From Mucilaginibacter sp. (GTDB taxonomy: Bacteria; Bacteroidota; Bacteroidia; Sphingobacteriales; Sphingobacteriaceae), in the NCBI RefSeq assembly GCF_028288225.1, contig NZ_JAQBOC010000022.1, positions 1 to 64,000 of the forward strand: a stretch of 64,000 bases of DNA, read 5' to 3'. Shown piece after piece: positions 43,974-53,809 of the stretch. How positions within the stretch are numbered: the stretch's first letter is position 1; every line of letters starts with the position of its first letter. Both the position numbers and the translations under genes were made by a program. The notes below the pieces were generated by a model. That model had not been told where the DNA came from, did not search any database, and saw nothing but the letters and a program-made list of their open reading frames with translations.

Positions 43974-44456
43974 ATGAAAAAGCTTTTCATTTTCTTTTTA
44001 CTGGCAACGCCATTTGTGGCAATGAGCCAGGCACACAGCGGTTATACTGCTAGTTATTCATCAAGTTTCACAATAGCTGATCCAAGTTATTCAGAAAAAA
44101 TTCTGTCACTTTGGAAAGATTTTGAAAATAACACTTTGGATAATCACCTGGATATGTTCGCGGACACGGTAACCATGATGCTTGGAAACGGGGCAATGAT
44201 AAAAGGTAAAGCAGAAAACCTTAAGAGCGCAAAGGAATACAGAAATTCAATGAAGAATTATAAGGCTACTTTAGACGCCTGGATGAGTGTAAAAAGTACA
44301 GACCGGAATGAAAATGTGGTTTGTGTTTGGGGAAATGAAACCCACATGGATAAAGATGGGAAACCAGTTAAATCACGTTTGCAGGAAGTATGGAAATTTA
44401 ATAAGGACGGAAAAATTGACTTAATGTTGCAATACACTGCTCCGGGAAATATGTAA
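43974..44456 (+). CDS. Secreted SnoaL/NTF2-like protein
   Basis: A 160-residue protein with a signal peptide (MKKLFIFFLLATPFVAMSQA). The mature part looks like an NTF2-like cone fold: EKILSLWKDFENNTLDNHLD helix, FADTVTMMLGNGAMIKGKAE strand pair, and the closing VWKFNKDGKIDLMLQYTAPG sheet, typical of SnoaL-type proteins. No catalytic residues can be named. Confidence 0.72.
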   Translation: MKKLFIFFLLATPFVAMSQAHSGYTASYSSSFTIADPSYSEKILSLWKDFENNTLDNHLDMFADTVTMMLGNGAMIKGKAENLKSAKEYRNSMKNYKATLDAWMSVKSTDRNENVVCVWGNETHMDKDGKPVKSRLQEVWKFNKDGKIDLMLQYTAPGNM

Positions 44457-44800
44457 TATCTTATATCTATAATATTTTAAAGGCTGCTTTCGGGTGGCCT
44501 TTTTAGTGAAATTACAATTAACGGATACTTTTTTAAATTGAACAAGCATGCCTGGGGACAGGCTTATTTATTTACCGGAAATAACATGTTTAAACATTCA
44601 TTTCACATTCATATGGTTTTGCTGACACAACTTCAACAGTTTTATGAGATTAATATAACCATTTTTTATATATAGATGCCTTACTTTGCACCGGGATAAT
44701 GACGAACTACGTGAAGCAGTTTAGGCATAATCCAACTGGATTTCAGCAAGGGCAATGCACCATTTAGGTAAACAGGCTGCTGCATCCGCCACATACATAT
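44457..44800. other. Intergenic region between envelope genes
   Basis: 344 bases. Apart from the hairpin near 44480 it is AT-rich and shows no frame; it presumably holds the promoter of the DUF5686 gene. Confidence 0.4.
44477..44505 (+). terminator. Short hairpin terminator
   Basis: AAAGGC and GCCTTT pair around a GC-rich loop and run into TTTT. It is 20 bases after the stop of the SnoaL-like gene. Confidence 0.55.
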
Positions 44801-47380
44801 ATGAAAAATTATAAAAAACTTCATTTGAATAAAGCAATACTACTGATAATAACAATCTGCCTTTTTAGCTTTAGCTTCCAGGCTGTAAGTGCCCAGGAAA
44901 GTACCGTGGTTTCCGGTACTATCACCGATTTGAAAACCAGGCAGACCTTACCCGCTGTATCAGTTTCCTTTACCGGAACAACAACCGGAACCAGCGCTGA
45001 TAATAACGGACATTTTACTTTAAGAGGAAGTGGCAAAATAACTTCGGTACAATTTTCATTTATTGGCTATAAAGCTGTTGTAAAAGAGGTCGTTCCAGGC
45101 AAGGAGCAGGTGATTAATGTTGCCCTGTCAGAAGACAGCAGACTACTTAATGAGGTGGTTATTAAATCAGGGAAAAAGACCAAATATCGTAATAAAAATA
45201 ATCCTGCGGTTGAACTGATCCGCCAGGTGATTGCCCATAAAAAACTTAACAGGCTGGAAAGCTTCAACTATGCGCAATACCACCAGTATGAAAAAATGGT
45301 ATTTTTTTTAAGTGACCTTTCAGATAAATTTAAAGAGAAGCGCATCTTTAAAAACTACCAGTTTCTTTTCCGTCAGCAGGACTCTACAGCCATTGGCGGT
45401 AAAAACTTACTACCAGTTTATATGGAGGAAAAGTTGGCCGACAACTATTTCCGGAAAAGCCCTTATGCCAAAAAGGAGATCATCCAGGCTAACAAACAGG
45501 TAAAATATGATGAAGGATTTATCGATAACGAAGGACTGAAATCCTATTTCAACAAGATGTACCAGGATATTGATATTTATGATAACAACATAGCCCTGCT
45601 GGGGAACCAAATGCTTAGCCCGATTGCGGATGCGGCACCTTCGTTTTACATGTTTTTTATTAGCGATACTATAAAGGATGTTAACCCTCACCTTATTGAA
45701 CTAAGCTTTACACCCCGTAACAATACCGACCTGCTGTTTGCCGGTAAAATATACATTACCATGGACGGTAATTTTGCAGTTGAAAAGGCTGCCCTAACGG
45801 TAAACAAAAATATTAACCTCAACTTTGTCCGCCAGATGCAGGCCGTGCTTTCCTTTGATAAAGGTGACGAGGGTAAATATCACCTCAGCCAGAGCGATCT
45901 GAAAATTGATTTCGGGTTAAATAAAAAGAAAGGCGGAGGTGTATATGGGGAGAGGGTTGTAATGGTAAATAACTTTAAGGTAAATGTGCCGGCCCCTGAC
46001 TCAACTTATACGGGTCCTGCTGAGGTTGTTGCACCCGGAGCAGCGCAAAAAGGAGAGGAATATTGGGAAGAGAACCGCCTGGATACTTTATCCGGAATAG
46101 AGGATAACATCTATAAAGGAATTGACAGCCTGCAGACCATCCCCTCTTTTAAGCGTACAATGAAAATTGCAACCCTGTTGCTGGCTGGTTATTGGAATAC
46201 CGGCCCATTTGAGATCGGCCCAACCAATACCTTTTATAATTTTAACCCGGTTGAAGGTTTTCGCTTACGCCTTGGCGGTCGTACAACGTCTGAACTTAGT
46301 AAACGTTATTATTTTGAAACCTACGGTGCTTACGGGTTTAAAGATGAAAAATTCAAATACTTTTTAAGTGGTACTTATTCTCTAAACAATAAATCTATCT
46401 ATTCTTTCCCCCAGCAGTACCTGAGGGCCAGTTACCAGCATGATACGAAAATACCTGGTCAGGAACTTCAGTTTGTTCAGGAGGATAATTTCTTCCTGTC
46501 TTTTAAACGCGGCGAAAATACAACCTGGCTATACAATGATATTTTCCGTTTAAATTATGTACATGAATACCTGAATCACTTTTCTTATAAATTCCAGTTC
46601 CAGACCTGGAACCAGCATCCGGCCGGAACGCTGTATTTTGAAAATGCAGAAAATGGCGTGTTAAATAATATTAATGGTTTAAAAACAACCGAGCTTTCTG
46701 CTGAATTCAGGTATGCCCCTCATGAAAAATTTTACCAGGGTAAATTATACCGGACTCCTATTCCTGATAAGTACCCGATATTCACCCTGCGCTACAACCA
46801 GGGGTTAAGTGGCGTGCTGGGTGGAAAGTATAGCTACGAAAACCTGACAGCTAATATAACCAAGCGCTTTTACCTTTCTCAGCTTGGCTATGCAGATGTG
46901 AGTACCGAAGGTGGTTACCTGTTCGGAAAAGTCCCTTTTCCATTGCTTGATATTCACCATGCCAACCAAAGCTATGCGCTGCAGCTGCAGTCATATAACC
47001 TGATGAACTTTCTTGAATTTGTAAGTGACCATTATGCAGCTATTAATATCGACCAAAACTTTAACGGCTTTATATTTAATAAGATTCCACTGCTGAAAAA
47101 ATTAAAATGGCGGGAAGTGATATCCCTTAAAGCCCTATGGGGTGGTGTAAGATCTGAGAACAACCCGGCAAATGATCCGTCATTATACCAGTTTCCTGTT
47201 AATAGCGAAGGCGTTCCGACAACATACAGTTTAAATAACAAATTTTACACAGAAGGAAGTATTGGGATAGCCAACATATTTAAAGTATTAAGACTTGACT
47301 ATGTGAAAAGGTTCAGTTACCTGGATCATCCGAATGCACCTAAGCACGGGATAAGGGCTTTGGTAATTATACAATTTTAA
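44801..47380 (+). CDS. DUF5686 outer-membrane protein with carboxypeptidase-regulatory-like domain
   Basis: An 859-residue exported protein: signal peptide to about VSAQ, then a carboxypeptidase-D regulatory-like domain (about 35-115; VSGTITDLKTRQTLPAVSVS... FIGYKAVVKEV), then the DUF5686 region. The C-terminal half alternates short beta strands ending in aromatic residues (RLRLGGRTTSELSKRYYFET; GIRALVIIQF at the end), as in an outer-membrane barrel. It resembles a TonB-dependent receptor but lacks a plug/TonB box that I can identify. Probably an envelope protein; substrate unknown. Confidence 0.85.
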   Translation: MKNYKKLHLNKAILLIITICLFSFSFQAVSAQESTVVSGTITDLKTRQTLPAVSVSFTGTTTGTSADNNGHFTLRGSGKITSVQFSFIGYKAVVKEVVPGKEQVINVALSEDSRLLNEVVIKSGKKTKYRNKNNPAVELIRQVIAHKKLNRLESFNYAQYHQYEKMVFFLSDLSDKFKEKRIFKNYQFLFRQQDSTAIGGKNLLPVYMEEKLADNYFRKSPYAKKEIIQANKQVKYDEGFIDNEGLKSYFNKMYQDIDIYDNNIALLGNQMLSPIADAAPSFYMFFISDTIKDVNPHLIELSFTPRNNTDLLFAGKIYITMDGNFAVEKAALTVNKNINLNFVRQMQAVLSFDKGDEGKYHLSQSDLKIDFGLNKKKGGGVYGERVVMVNNFKVNVPAPDSTYTGPAEVVAPGAAQKGEEYWEENRLDTLSGIEDNIYKGIDSLQTIPSFKRTMKIATLLLAGYWNTGPFEIGPTNTFYNFNPVEGFRLRLGGRTTSELSKRYYFETYGAYGFKDEKFKYFLSGTYSLNNKSIYSFPQQYLRASYQHDTKIPGQELQFVQEDNFFLSFKRGENTTWLYNDIFRLNYVHEYLNHFSYKFQFQTWNQHPAGTLYFENAENGVLNNINGLKTTELSAEFRYAPHEKFYQGKLYRTPIPDKYPIFTLRYNQGLSGVLGGKYSYENLTANITKRFYLSQLGYADVSTEGGYLFGKVPFPLLDIHHANQSYALQLQSYNLMNFLEFVSDHYAAINIDQNFNGFIFNKIPLLKKLKWREVISLKALWGGVRSENNPANDPSLYQFPVNSEGVPTTYSLNNKFYTEGSIGIANIFKVLRLDYVKRFSYLDHPNAPKHGIRALVIIQF

Positions 47381-47605
47381 TAACGATACTCAATATAATT
47401 AAGAGCAGCTTTTTAAGGAGCGGATGAAATTATATGCCTTGGTATGCAATTAGGTTGATTATCAATTATATATTCAGTTAAATACTATGATTTTTGCACC
47501 TTCATAAACTTATAGGAGGTAAATAACTTAAACTTTATAGGTGTCAGTTTGTTGGTAAGGATGATTATAAATGAATTATAATCATTTAAGATAAATCACA
47601 TACTT

Positions 47606-48469
47606 ATGAAAATTAAATTTTTGCTGCCGGTGATACTGCTGGTAGCGGTAGTAGCACAAAGTTGCGTAAGCAATAAGAAATATGCTGAATTACAATCGAA
47701 CTATAATAAATCAATCGACACAAACAGTAAATTGAAACAAAGCTGGCAGGTTACCCAGCAAGAACTTTCCGGCTCGAGGAACAGGGTAACAAGCCTGGAA
47801 GAGCAAATTGCAACAGCAAAATCAAATGCGGCTGCTTTACAGGATGCACTTAATAAATGTTTAGCAGGCAGTAACCAGGGGAATGTGAATATTTCCAAAC
47901 TGGCCGATCAGATAACTGCATCTTCTAAATATATCCAACAACTGGTTAACCTCAAAAATAAAAGCGACTCGCTTAATTTGATCCTAACCAATAACCTTAC
48001 CCGCTCCTTAAACCAGGATGAGATGAAGGATGTTGATGTAAAGGTGCTTAAAGGCGTGGTTTATGTATCACTTTCTGATAATATGCTATATAAATCCGGC
48101 AGTTATGAAATTTCGGACAAAGCCGGAGCAGTATTAAGCAAAGTAGCCAAGATCATTAATGATTATTCGAACTATGATGTACTGATTGAAGGTAATACTG
48201 ACAATGTACCTATCAAACAATCAAATATCCGTAATAACTGGGATTTGAGTGCTTTAAGGGGATCATCTGTTGTGCAGGCCCTGCAAAATATGTATAACGT
48301 TGATCCGAAGCGTTTAACAGCAGGCGGAAGGGGCGAATATAACACTGTGGCAGATAATAGCAGCCCTGCCGGTAAATCACAAAACAGGCGTACCCAAATT
48401 ATTATTACACCTAAATTAGATCAATTTATGTCGCTTATTGGTAAAGATCCTAATAAGCCCACTGGTTAA
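47606..48469 (+). CDS. OmpA family lipoprotein
   Basis: A 287-residue lipoprotein (lipobox VAQSC, Cys about residue 20). The first part of the mature chain is a coiled coil (KKYAELQSNYNKSIDTNSKL; NRVTSLEEQIATAKSNAAAL). The C-terminal OmpA domain (about 150-280) contains VLIEGNTDNVPIKQSNIRNN, the peptidoglycan-binding Asp/Arg region, and SPAGKSQNRRTQIIITP. It anchors the outer membrane to the cell wall. Confidence 0.92.
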   Translation: MKIKFLLPVILLVAVVAQSCVSNKKYAELQSNYNKSIDTNSKLKQSWQVTQQELSGSRNRVTSLEEQIATAKSNAAALQDALNKCLAGSNQGNVNISKLADQITASSKYIQQLVNLKNKSDSLNLILTNNLTRSLNQDEMKDVDVKVLKGVVYVSLSDNMLYKSGSYEISDKAGAVLSKVAKIINDYSNYDVLIEGNTDNVPIKQSNIRNNWDLSALRGSSVVQALQNMYNVDPKRLTAGGRGEYNTVADNSSPAGKSQNRRTQIIITPKLDQFMSLIGKDPNKPTG

Positions 48470-48496
48470 TAATATAACAAGCTTTTAACTAAAATC

Positions 48497-48527
48497 AATG
48501 CCTTCCAGGAAACCGGAGGGCATTTTT
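48497..48527 (+). terminator. Intrinsic terminator after the OmpA gene
   Basis: AATGCCTTCC pairs with GGAGGGCATT (one wobble) and is followed by TTTTT. Confidence 0.82.
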
Positions 48528-48591
48528 GTATAAAAAGGTTTTATGTAAAATATCAGGCGCTAATTTTTGCAACAAAAATGTATTTTTATAA

Positions 48592-49356
48592 ATGACTTTT
48601 AATTTCGAAAACAAGAACGTACTTATAACCGGTGGATCAAGGGGCATTGGGCGTGTAACGGCAAAGCTTTTTGCTGAATCGGGTGCCAATGTTATTATCA
48701 CCTATAAATCTAACCGGGAAGCTGCTGAAGAAACTCTGGCTGATCTTGAACCGGGTAAGCATAGCAGTTATCAATTGGATGTTGCAGACCCCGCAGCTGT
48801 TAAAAACTTCTTTAATTTATATGCAGAACAGTATGAAAAGCTGGATATTTTGGTTAATAATGCTGCCATATTTTTAGAGCATAAAATTTTAGCGGCAAAC
48901 TACGAAAGCTGGCAGCGAAGCTGGGATGAAACAATTAAAGCCAACCTTACCGGTCCGGCTAATATGTGTTATTTTGCATCCCGTTTAATGATGAAGCAAA
49001 ATAGCGGCAAAATTATCAGTGTTTCATCGCGGGGGGCGTTCAGAGGCGAGCCTGATCATCCTGCATATGGTGCCAGTAAAGCAGGGTTAAACGCAATGAG
49101 CCAATCGCTTGCTATCGCACTGGCGCCACACAATATAAGTGTACATATTATTGCGCCCGGTTTTGTTGAAACCGAAATGGCCGCACAGGTTTTAAATAGC
49201 GCAGAAGGCGAGCTTATTAAAAAGCAAAGCCCCTTTGGCAGGGTAGCCAAACCTGAAGAGGTAGCAAGGTTAATTGCAGTATATGCCAGCGAAGGCCTCG
49301 AATTTACAAGTGCCGGTATTGCAGATATCAACGGGGCTTCATATTTACGGAGTTAA
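48592..49356 (+). CDS. Short-chain dehydrogenase/reductase (SDR)
   Basis: A 254-residue classical SDR. The cofactor loop is VLITGGSRGIGRVTAKLFAE (TGxxxGxG). The structural NNAA motif appears in DILVNNAAIF, catalytic Ser in ISVSSRG and the YxxxK pair in HPAYGASKAGLNAM. The residues after beta-2 (ITYKSNREAA) suggest NADP preference. The substrate is unknown. Confidence 0.9.
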   Translation: MTFNFENKNVLITGGSRGIGRVTAKLFAESGANVIITYKSNREAAEETLADLEPGKHSSYQLDVADPAAVKNFFNLYAEQYEKLDILVNNAAIFLEHKILAANYESWQRSWDETIKANLTGPANMCYFASRLMMKQNSGKIISVSSRGAFRGEPDHPAYGASKAGLNAMSQSLAIALAPHNISVHIIAPGFVETEMAAQVLNSAEGELIKKQSPFGRVAKPEEVARLIAVYASEGLEFTSAGIADINGASYLRS

Positions 49357-49434
49357 CTAAACAATTGTCATTACTTAAAATCGTTCCCGGTATAATTATT
49401 GCAGCAAATAGATTAAATCTAAAAATGATCTATT

Positions 49435-49614
49435 ATGAAAACGCCACCAGGTTTTAAGAACAATAGCGTGCAGGGCGAGCCAACATTTGATCGCTCATAC
49501 ACTAAACAGAATGACAGGTTAAAAGAAAAAGGCATCAGCAATGCCGGCGGACAACGTTCCGATCAAACATCAAGTAAAGACAGTGCACACAAGCCGGAGA
49601 AGAAAAAGGCTTAG
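49435..49614 (+). CDS. Small hydrophilic hypothetical protein
   Basis: A 59-residue protein (MKTPPGFKNNSVQGEPTFDR... KPEKKKA), rich in Lys, Asn, Ser and Gly and presumably disordered. A textbook terminator eight bases beyond the stop supports it as a real gene. Function unknown. Confidence 0.6.
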   Translation: MKTPPGFKNNSVQGEPTFDRSYTKQNDRLKEKGISNAGGQRSDQTSSKDSAHKPEKKKA

Positions 49615-49621
49615 TAAATTT

Positions 49622-49660
49622 AAGGCGCCTTTCGGAAAGCTGAAGGGCGCTTTCGTTTTT
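49622..49660 (+). terminator. Intrinsic terminator
   Basis: AAGGCGCCTTTC pairs with GAAGGGCGCTTT (12 pairs, two wobbles), followed by CGTTTTT. Confidence 0.9.
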
Positions 49661-49822
49661 ATTTATTGATATTAATTTAACATAACTAAATGTTTGATGT
49701 TAAATTGTTATTATAATTTGATTTTTGTTGCGATATTTTTATAATTACCGTGCTTTATCTTATCTTTGATAATATGGGGTGAGTAAATTAACCCCTGGTT
49801 TGATAACAAAAAACAACGACAG

Positions 49823-50596
49823 ATGAAACACGGACTATTGATAGATATGGACGGGGTGATATATAGCGGCGAGGAGTTAATACAAGGAGCAGATAAATTT
49901 ATTGCCAAGCTGCTTGAAAATAAGATCCCATTTACTTTTATGACTAACAACAGCCAGCGAACGCGGTTGGAAGCTGTTCGTAAATTAAAAAGACTGGATA
50001 TTGAAGTTACTGAAGAGCATGTATATACCAGCGCTATGGCTACCGGCAAATTTCTGGGTGATCAGGGTCCTGGCGGTACTGCTTATGTTTTGGGAGAGGG
50101 CGGTTTGCTTACCAGTCTGCATGAAAACGGCATTACACTTGTTGACACCGATCCTGAATTTGTAGTATTAGGAGAGGGAAGGAATTTTACCTTAGAAATG
50201 GTACAGCGTGCAGTTGATATGATACTGGCCGGCGCAAAGTTCATCACCACCAACCGCGACCCATCGCCCAAAAAACCAGGCTGGAATAACTTGGGTATTG
50301 CGGCAACTACCGCAATGATTGAAGAAGCTTCAGGGCGTAAAGCCTTTGTTACCGGCAAACCAAGCCCGGTAATGATGCGATCGGCACGCAAATACCTTGG
50401 CCTTGAAACCGCTGAAACAACAGTTGTTGGTGATACCATGGAAACAGATATACAGGGCGGTGTGCAAATGGGGTACAAAACAATTTTAGTGTTATCCGGC
50501 ATAGCGAAAAAAGAGCAGCTTAGCCATTATGCTTTTAAACCTGATATGATTGTCAGTTCAGTTGATGCAATTGAATTTCCATTGAAGTGGTGGTAA
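49823..50596 (+). CDS. NagD-like HAD-IIA family phosphatase
   Basis: A 257-residue HAD hydrolase of the IIA (NagD) type. Motif I is LLIDMDGVIYSGEEL with the nucleophilic Asp8 and Asp10; motif II is FMTNNSQRT; motif III the Lys in VTGKPSPVMM; motif IV VVGDTMETDIQGGVQMGY. The long cap inserted between II and III fits class IIA. Likely dephosphorylates small phospho-compounds; the substrate is not clear. Confidence 0.9.
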   Translation: MKHGLLIDMDGVIYSGEELIQGADKFIAKLLENKIPFTFMTNNSQRTRLEAVRKLKRLDIEVTEEHVYTSAMATGKFLGDQGPGGTAYVLGEGGLLTSLHENGITLVDTDPEFVVLGEGRNFTLEMVQRAVDMILAGAKFITTNRDPSPKKPGWNNLGIAATTAMIEEASGRKAFVTGKPSPVMMRSARKYLGLETAETTVVGDTMETDIQGGVQMGYKTILVLSGIAKKEQLSHYAFKPDMIVSSVDAIEFPLKWW

Positions 50597-50600
50597 GTTA

Positions 50601-50740
50601 GAGATTAGCGACTGGAGATTAGCGACCAGGGATTAGTGGTTAGTTAATGCAGAAAGCTGATTTGGCAATTTTTTCTGTCTGTGATTTTTACTAATTTCCA
50701 ATCACTAACCCCTAATCTCTGGTCTTTAATCACTAAGTTA
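50601..50740. repeat. Imperfect inverted and direct repeats with GGATTAG units
   Basis: GAGATTAGCGACTGGAGATTAGCGACCAGGGATTAG contains two direct copies of GAGATTAGCGAC and one of GGATTAG. About 85 bases later CACTAACCCCTAATCTCTGGTC is the near inverse of GACCAGGGATTAGTGGTTAG. The two arms could fold into one long imperfect hairpin. Such arrays are probably dispersed intergenic repeats of the genome. Confidence 0.6.
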
Positions 50741-50808
50741 AAGTTTGTTAAATCATTTTGGTTAACCAGCTTATAGCAAGATCTTTAGGTCGACTAAAAC
50801 CAAACTTT

Positions 50809-51678
50809 ATGAAGCCCTTTATTGTAGCTACTCTTTTTGTTATTGTTGCGGTGCAAATATCCTGCAGCCAAAAGCAGGATGAACAATCCGCAAACCAGCA
50901 AAAGAAAATTAGTGACCAGGGTGTAAACATTGCCTATACTGATAATGGCAAAGGCGATACTACTTTGCTTTTTGTGCACGGCTGGTGTATTAACAAAAGC
51001 TATTGGGCAAACCAGGTAAGCCATTTCGGCAGAAAATATCGCGTTGTTACTATTGATCTGCCGGGGTTTGGGCAATCCGGGAAAAACAGGACGGTTTGGA
51101 ATGCGATAAGTTACGGGCGTGATGTTGATTCAGTTATTTCGCAGCTAAATTTAAAAAATGTGGTACTCATCGGGCACTCAATGGCCGGCGATATTGTTTT
51201 AGAGGCTGCAGTTAACGCTCCGGAAAAGGTTATAGGTTTGGTAGGCGTTGATAATTTTAAGAACGTTAATAACTCCGCGCCTTCAAAAAAAGATACGGTC
51301 GCTTACGAACAGGCAATTAACCAGTTAAAACATAACTTTAAGCAGACTGCATTTCAATATTTTAACCAGGATTTGTTTTATAAAACCACTGCTGACTCTA
51401 TCAAAAAAAGGATCCTGGCTGATGTTGCAAAAGCAGACACAGCTATTGCAACCGCTTGCATTCAGTTGACTGATTTTGATGAAGTTAAAAAGCTGATAGC
51501 TTCGGGAAAGAAACTTTATTTGATTAACAGCGATGTGACGCTCACAAACTCCGCCGGGCTCAGGGCGAATAGAATTCCTTACCAGGTTAAGTTTATCCAT
51601 GCGGTGGGGCATTTTCCGATGATGGAGAAACCGGCTGAATTTAATAAGGCATTGGGGGAGATAATTGCGGGGTTGTAA
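50809..51678 (+). CDS. Alpha/beta hydrolase lipoprotein
   Basis: A 289-residue hydrolase with a lipoprotein signal (lipobox VQISC). The fold shows the oxyanion HGW in LLFVHGWCINKSYW, the nucleophile elbow IGHSMAG, and a C-terminal His in FIHAVGHFPMMEKP. The ATG at 50809 gives a proper signal peptide; a TTG 51 bases upstream would put 17 polar residues in front of it. Located in the periplasm or outer membrane; substrate unknown. Confidence 0.88.
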   Translation: MKPFIVATLFVIVAVQISCSQKQDEQSANQQKKISDQGVNIAYTDNGKGDTTLLFVHGWCINKSYWANQVSHFGRKYRVVTIDLPGFGQSGKNRTVWNAISYGRDVDSVISQLNLKNVVLIGHSMAGDIVLEAAVNAPEKVIGLVGVDNFKNVNNSAPSKKDTVAYEQAINQLKHNFKQTAFQYFNQDLFYKTTADSIKKRILADVAKADTAIATACIQLTDFDEVKKLIASGKKLYLINSDVTLTNSAGLRANRIPYQVKFIHAVGHFPMMEKPAEFNKALGEIIAGL

Positions 51679-51682
51679 ATAT

Positions 51683-51717
51683 AGTCAGGATAAAACTTCC
51701 GAAGTTTTATCCTGACT
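51683..51717. terminator. Perfect long hairpin between convergent genes
   Basis: AGTCAGGATAAAACTTC pairs perfectly with GAAGTTTTATCCTGACT around only a few bases. It lies between the hydrolase gene and the minus-strand DUF3347 gene and can act for both. Confidence 0.88.
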
Positions 51718-51726
51718 GTTACTGTG

Positions 51727-52239
51727 TTACTTTACCGATGCCAATGTTTCCGTTACTTTACCACAGGTCAGCATTTCACTACCGAAGTAAGGATTTTTGA
51801 TCTGCTTACTTTCACTAAGCCAATAAGCCTTTTTCATAGGGCAATATTGCTCGTAAATAGGAACGGTGTTCATTTTAATGCCTTTTAAAACCTCATACAT
51901 GTTTTTTGAAAGGCTGGCAAAATGTTCTCTTTGATGATCAACAGTTGTAGTTTCATTAATATGCCTGCTGTCATACAATAATTTTTCCAGGTGATCGATC
52001 AATATCTTTTGTTGATCTTTTGATAAGCCCTTATCTGGTTGGGATTTTAAGATATTGAACAACTCATTTGCCTTGTAATGGGCTTGTGTACCATCATTTG
52101 CAATTAATGCATTTTTGATACCCATATATGCATTAACAAGCGTGTCTATATTGTTTTTTGTATTATGTTTTTGTGCGTTAACGGCTGTTGCACAAAATAT
52201 TGTAAATATAATAATTGAAAGTGTTTTTACTGTTTTCAT
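51727..52239 (-). CDS. DUF3347 protein (metal-linked periplasmic)
   Basis: A 170-residue exported protein (signal peptide MKTVKTLSIIIFTIFCATAV to about VNAQ). The helical mature part ends with the DUF3347 signature IYEQYCPMKKAYWLSESKQI and NPYFGSEMLTCGKV. The Cys/Met/His spacing (YCPM... MLTCGKV) is that of heavy-metal-efflux partners such as CusB-linked domains. It is the last gene of a minus-strand group with Met- and Cys-rich proteins, so copper handling is likely. Confidence 0.85.
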   Translation of the reverse strand: MKTVKTLSIIIFTIFCATAVNAQKHNTKNNIDTLVNAYMGIKNALIANDGTQAHYKANELFNILKSQPDKGLSKDQQKILIDHLEKLLYDSRHINETTTVDHQREHFASLSKNMYEVLKGIKMNTVPIYEQYCPMKKAYWLSESKQIKNPYFGSEMLTCGKVTETLASVK

Positions 52240-52284
52240 GACTGGTTTTTGTTACAAATTTATAAATAATTAAGTCGTTATTTT

Positions 52285-53703
52285 TTACATCAAACTCGGA
52301 TAGATCCTCAAAAAAACCTCGCCACCCATTGGCCCTGCACCATATAGGCTGTGCAGCCTGGTATCAACTCCGTAGTAAGTAAGCTGCCCGCCTGCTGCTA
52401 CATTAAACTGCCCGATTTTAAACAGGTCATAATTAAGTCCTAATGTAATGGCATTTACCGGAAAGATAGTATCATCGCCATAGATCAGGGGGTTTAAAAC
52501 AAGCTCTGCCGTGGTTTTTTGCACAAACTCATAGCGGGTATAAAGATCAAGTTTTTTCATGCGAATATCACCTTCAAACAAAGCAGAGTTATCTCCACGT
52601 TGTCCCGGTATTTTATTCAAACCCCACAAGGCCGTGGCATTAAACGTTTTCTGATCGCCCAAAGGCAGACTATAGGTTGCCGATGCGGTAGTCCGGTAAA
52701 TATTTTCATCCGGACTAAGTGCCTCCGGACTTTTAATAAACGCATGCGATACTTGCAGCGCCCAGTTAGCTGAGGGATTATAATCAAGCCTGGTGCTCCA
52801 TGAATCAAACTTAGGTTTATCAAAATTATAGCGGTCCTCATCCGGCTCCCGGCCTGTAAAGGATGAGCCTTCAATTTTAAACTTGTCATACCTGAAGCCA
52901 ATAGTAGCAACGCCAAACGTAATATGTGTAGCATCAGACCAATGGTGACCTATCGGCGCATCAGGATCAGACATGGCCGATGGGCGGTGCATAAACGCCA
53001 CGGGCCCTATTGCGGGTTCGCCGGGATAACCTACATAGATGCTCAGGTCGGTTTTTTTGGAGAAAGCATAAGTATAGTTTGCTGCAACTTCCGAGAACAG
53101 ATCGTGAGGGTGTTGCCTGTCAACCAAAGGTTTCCCTTTCCAGCTTTCGCCAGTTTGGAATAGTAATGGGTATCCATAACCTTGTTCAGTTAATGGGTCT
53201 AATGACATCATTAAATTCAAGCTCAGCAAGCCGTTTTTACCAACGGGGCGCTGGGCCATTCCCATAAACCAGTTAGGTGCATCAACCTTATTGCCTCCGC
53301 GGTTACCTTTGTTTGTAAAGTCATGGCTGGTATATCTGAAAGAAACATTGCCATGCAGCATATACATCCATTTGCCGCCATGCAGCATAAAGCCATACAT
53401 TGGCGAAGCATCAGGAAGCCAGCTGGTGCCCGATCCGTTACGGCCCATAGGCAGGTTTTTTGATTGAGCGCTGCTCATCATATCCATCCCTCCCATATCC
53501 ATTGACCCGCCGCTCATATCCATCCCTTTCATGTCATCTTTCTTTGCGGGCATTTTCTTTTTTTTATTCATTTTGGATTTCACTGTATCCTTCATCACCA
53601 TACGATGGTGTTTGGAAGTATCGCTCATATCCATTTTTTGCTGCGCAGAGGCAGTATATATCAACCCAAAACACAGGGTTGATATAGCTATTACATATTT
53701 CAT
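52285..53703 (-). CDS. Outer-membrane beta-barrel protein with Met/His-rich N-terminus
   Basis: A 472-residue exported protein (MKYVIAISTLCFGLIYTASA signal; the ATG seven codons upstream is less likely). Just after cleavage comes a Met/His/Asp/Lys-rich stretch (QKMDMSDTSKHHRMVMKDTV; DMKGMDMSGGSMDMGGMDMM), a typical copper(I)/silver-binding composition. The rest alternates short strands (FMLHGGKWMYMLHGNVSFRY; NWALQVSHAF) as in an outer-membrane barrel. Probably part of copper tolerance, inferred from composition and neighbours. Confidence 0.75.
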   Translation of the reverse strand: MKYVIAISTLCFGLIYTASAQQKMDMSDTSKHHRMVMKDTVKSKMNKKKKMPAKKDDMKGMDMSGGSMDMGGMDMMSSAQSKNLPMGRNGSGTSWLPDASPMYGFMLHGGKWMYMLHGNVSFRYTSHDFTNKGNRGGNKVDAPNWFMGMAQRPVGKNGLLSLNLMMSLDPLTEQGYGYPLLFQTGESWKGKPLVDRQHPHDLFSEVAANYTYAFSKKTDLSIYVGYPGEPAIGPVAFMHRPSAMSDPDAPIGHHWSDATHITFGVATIGFRYDKFKIEGSSFTGREPDEDRYNFDKPKFDSWSTRLDYNPSANWALQVSHAFIKSPEALSPDENIYRTTASATYSLPLGDQKTFNATALWGLNKIPGQRGDNSALFEGDIRMKKLDLYTRYEFVQKTTAELVLNPLIYGDDTIFPVNAITLGLNYDLFKIGQFNVAAGGQLTYYGVDTRLHSLYGAGPMGGEVFLRIYPSLM

Positions 53704-53809
53704 ATCGGAAATTTTAGATGGCAAGCCACCTTTATAACAAGAATTTATTAATTAAAGTTTTAATAAGGACGAGTATGCCCCTGCCGTAAGGAAACGACTG
53801 AAACTTTGA

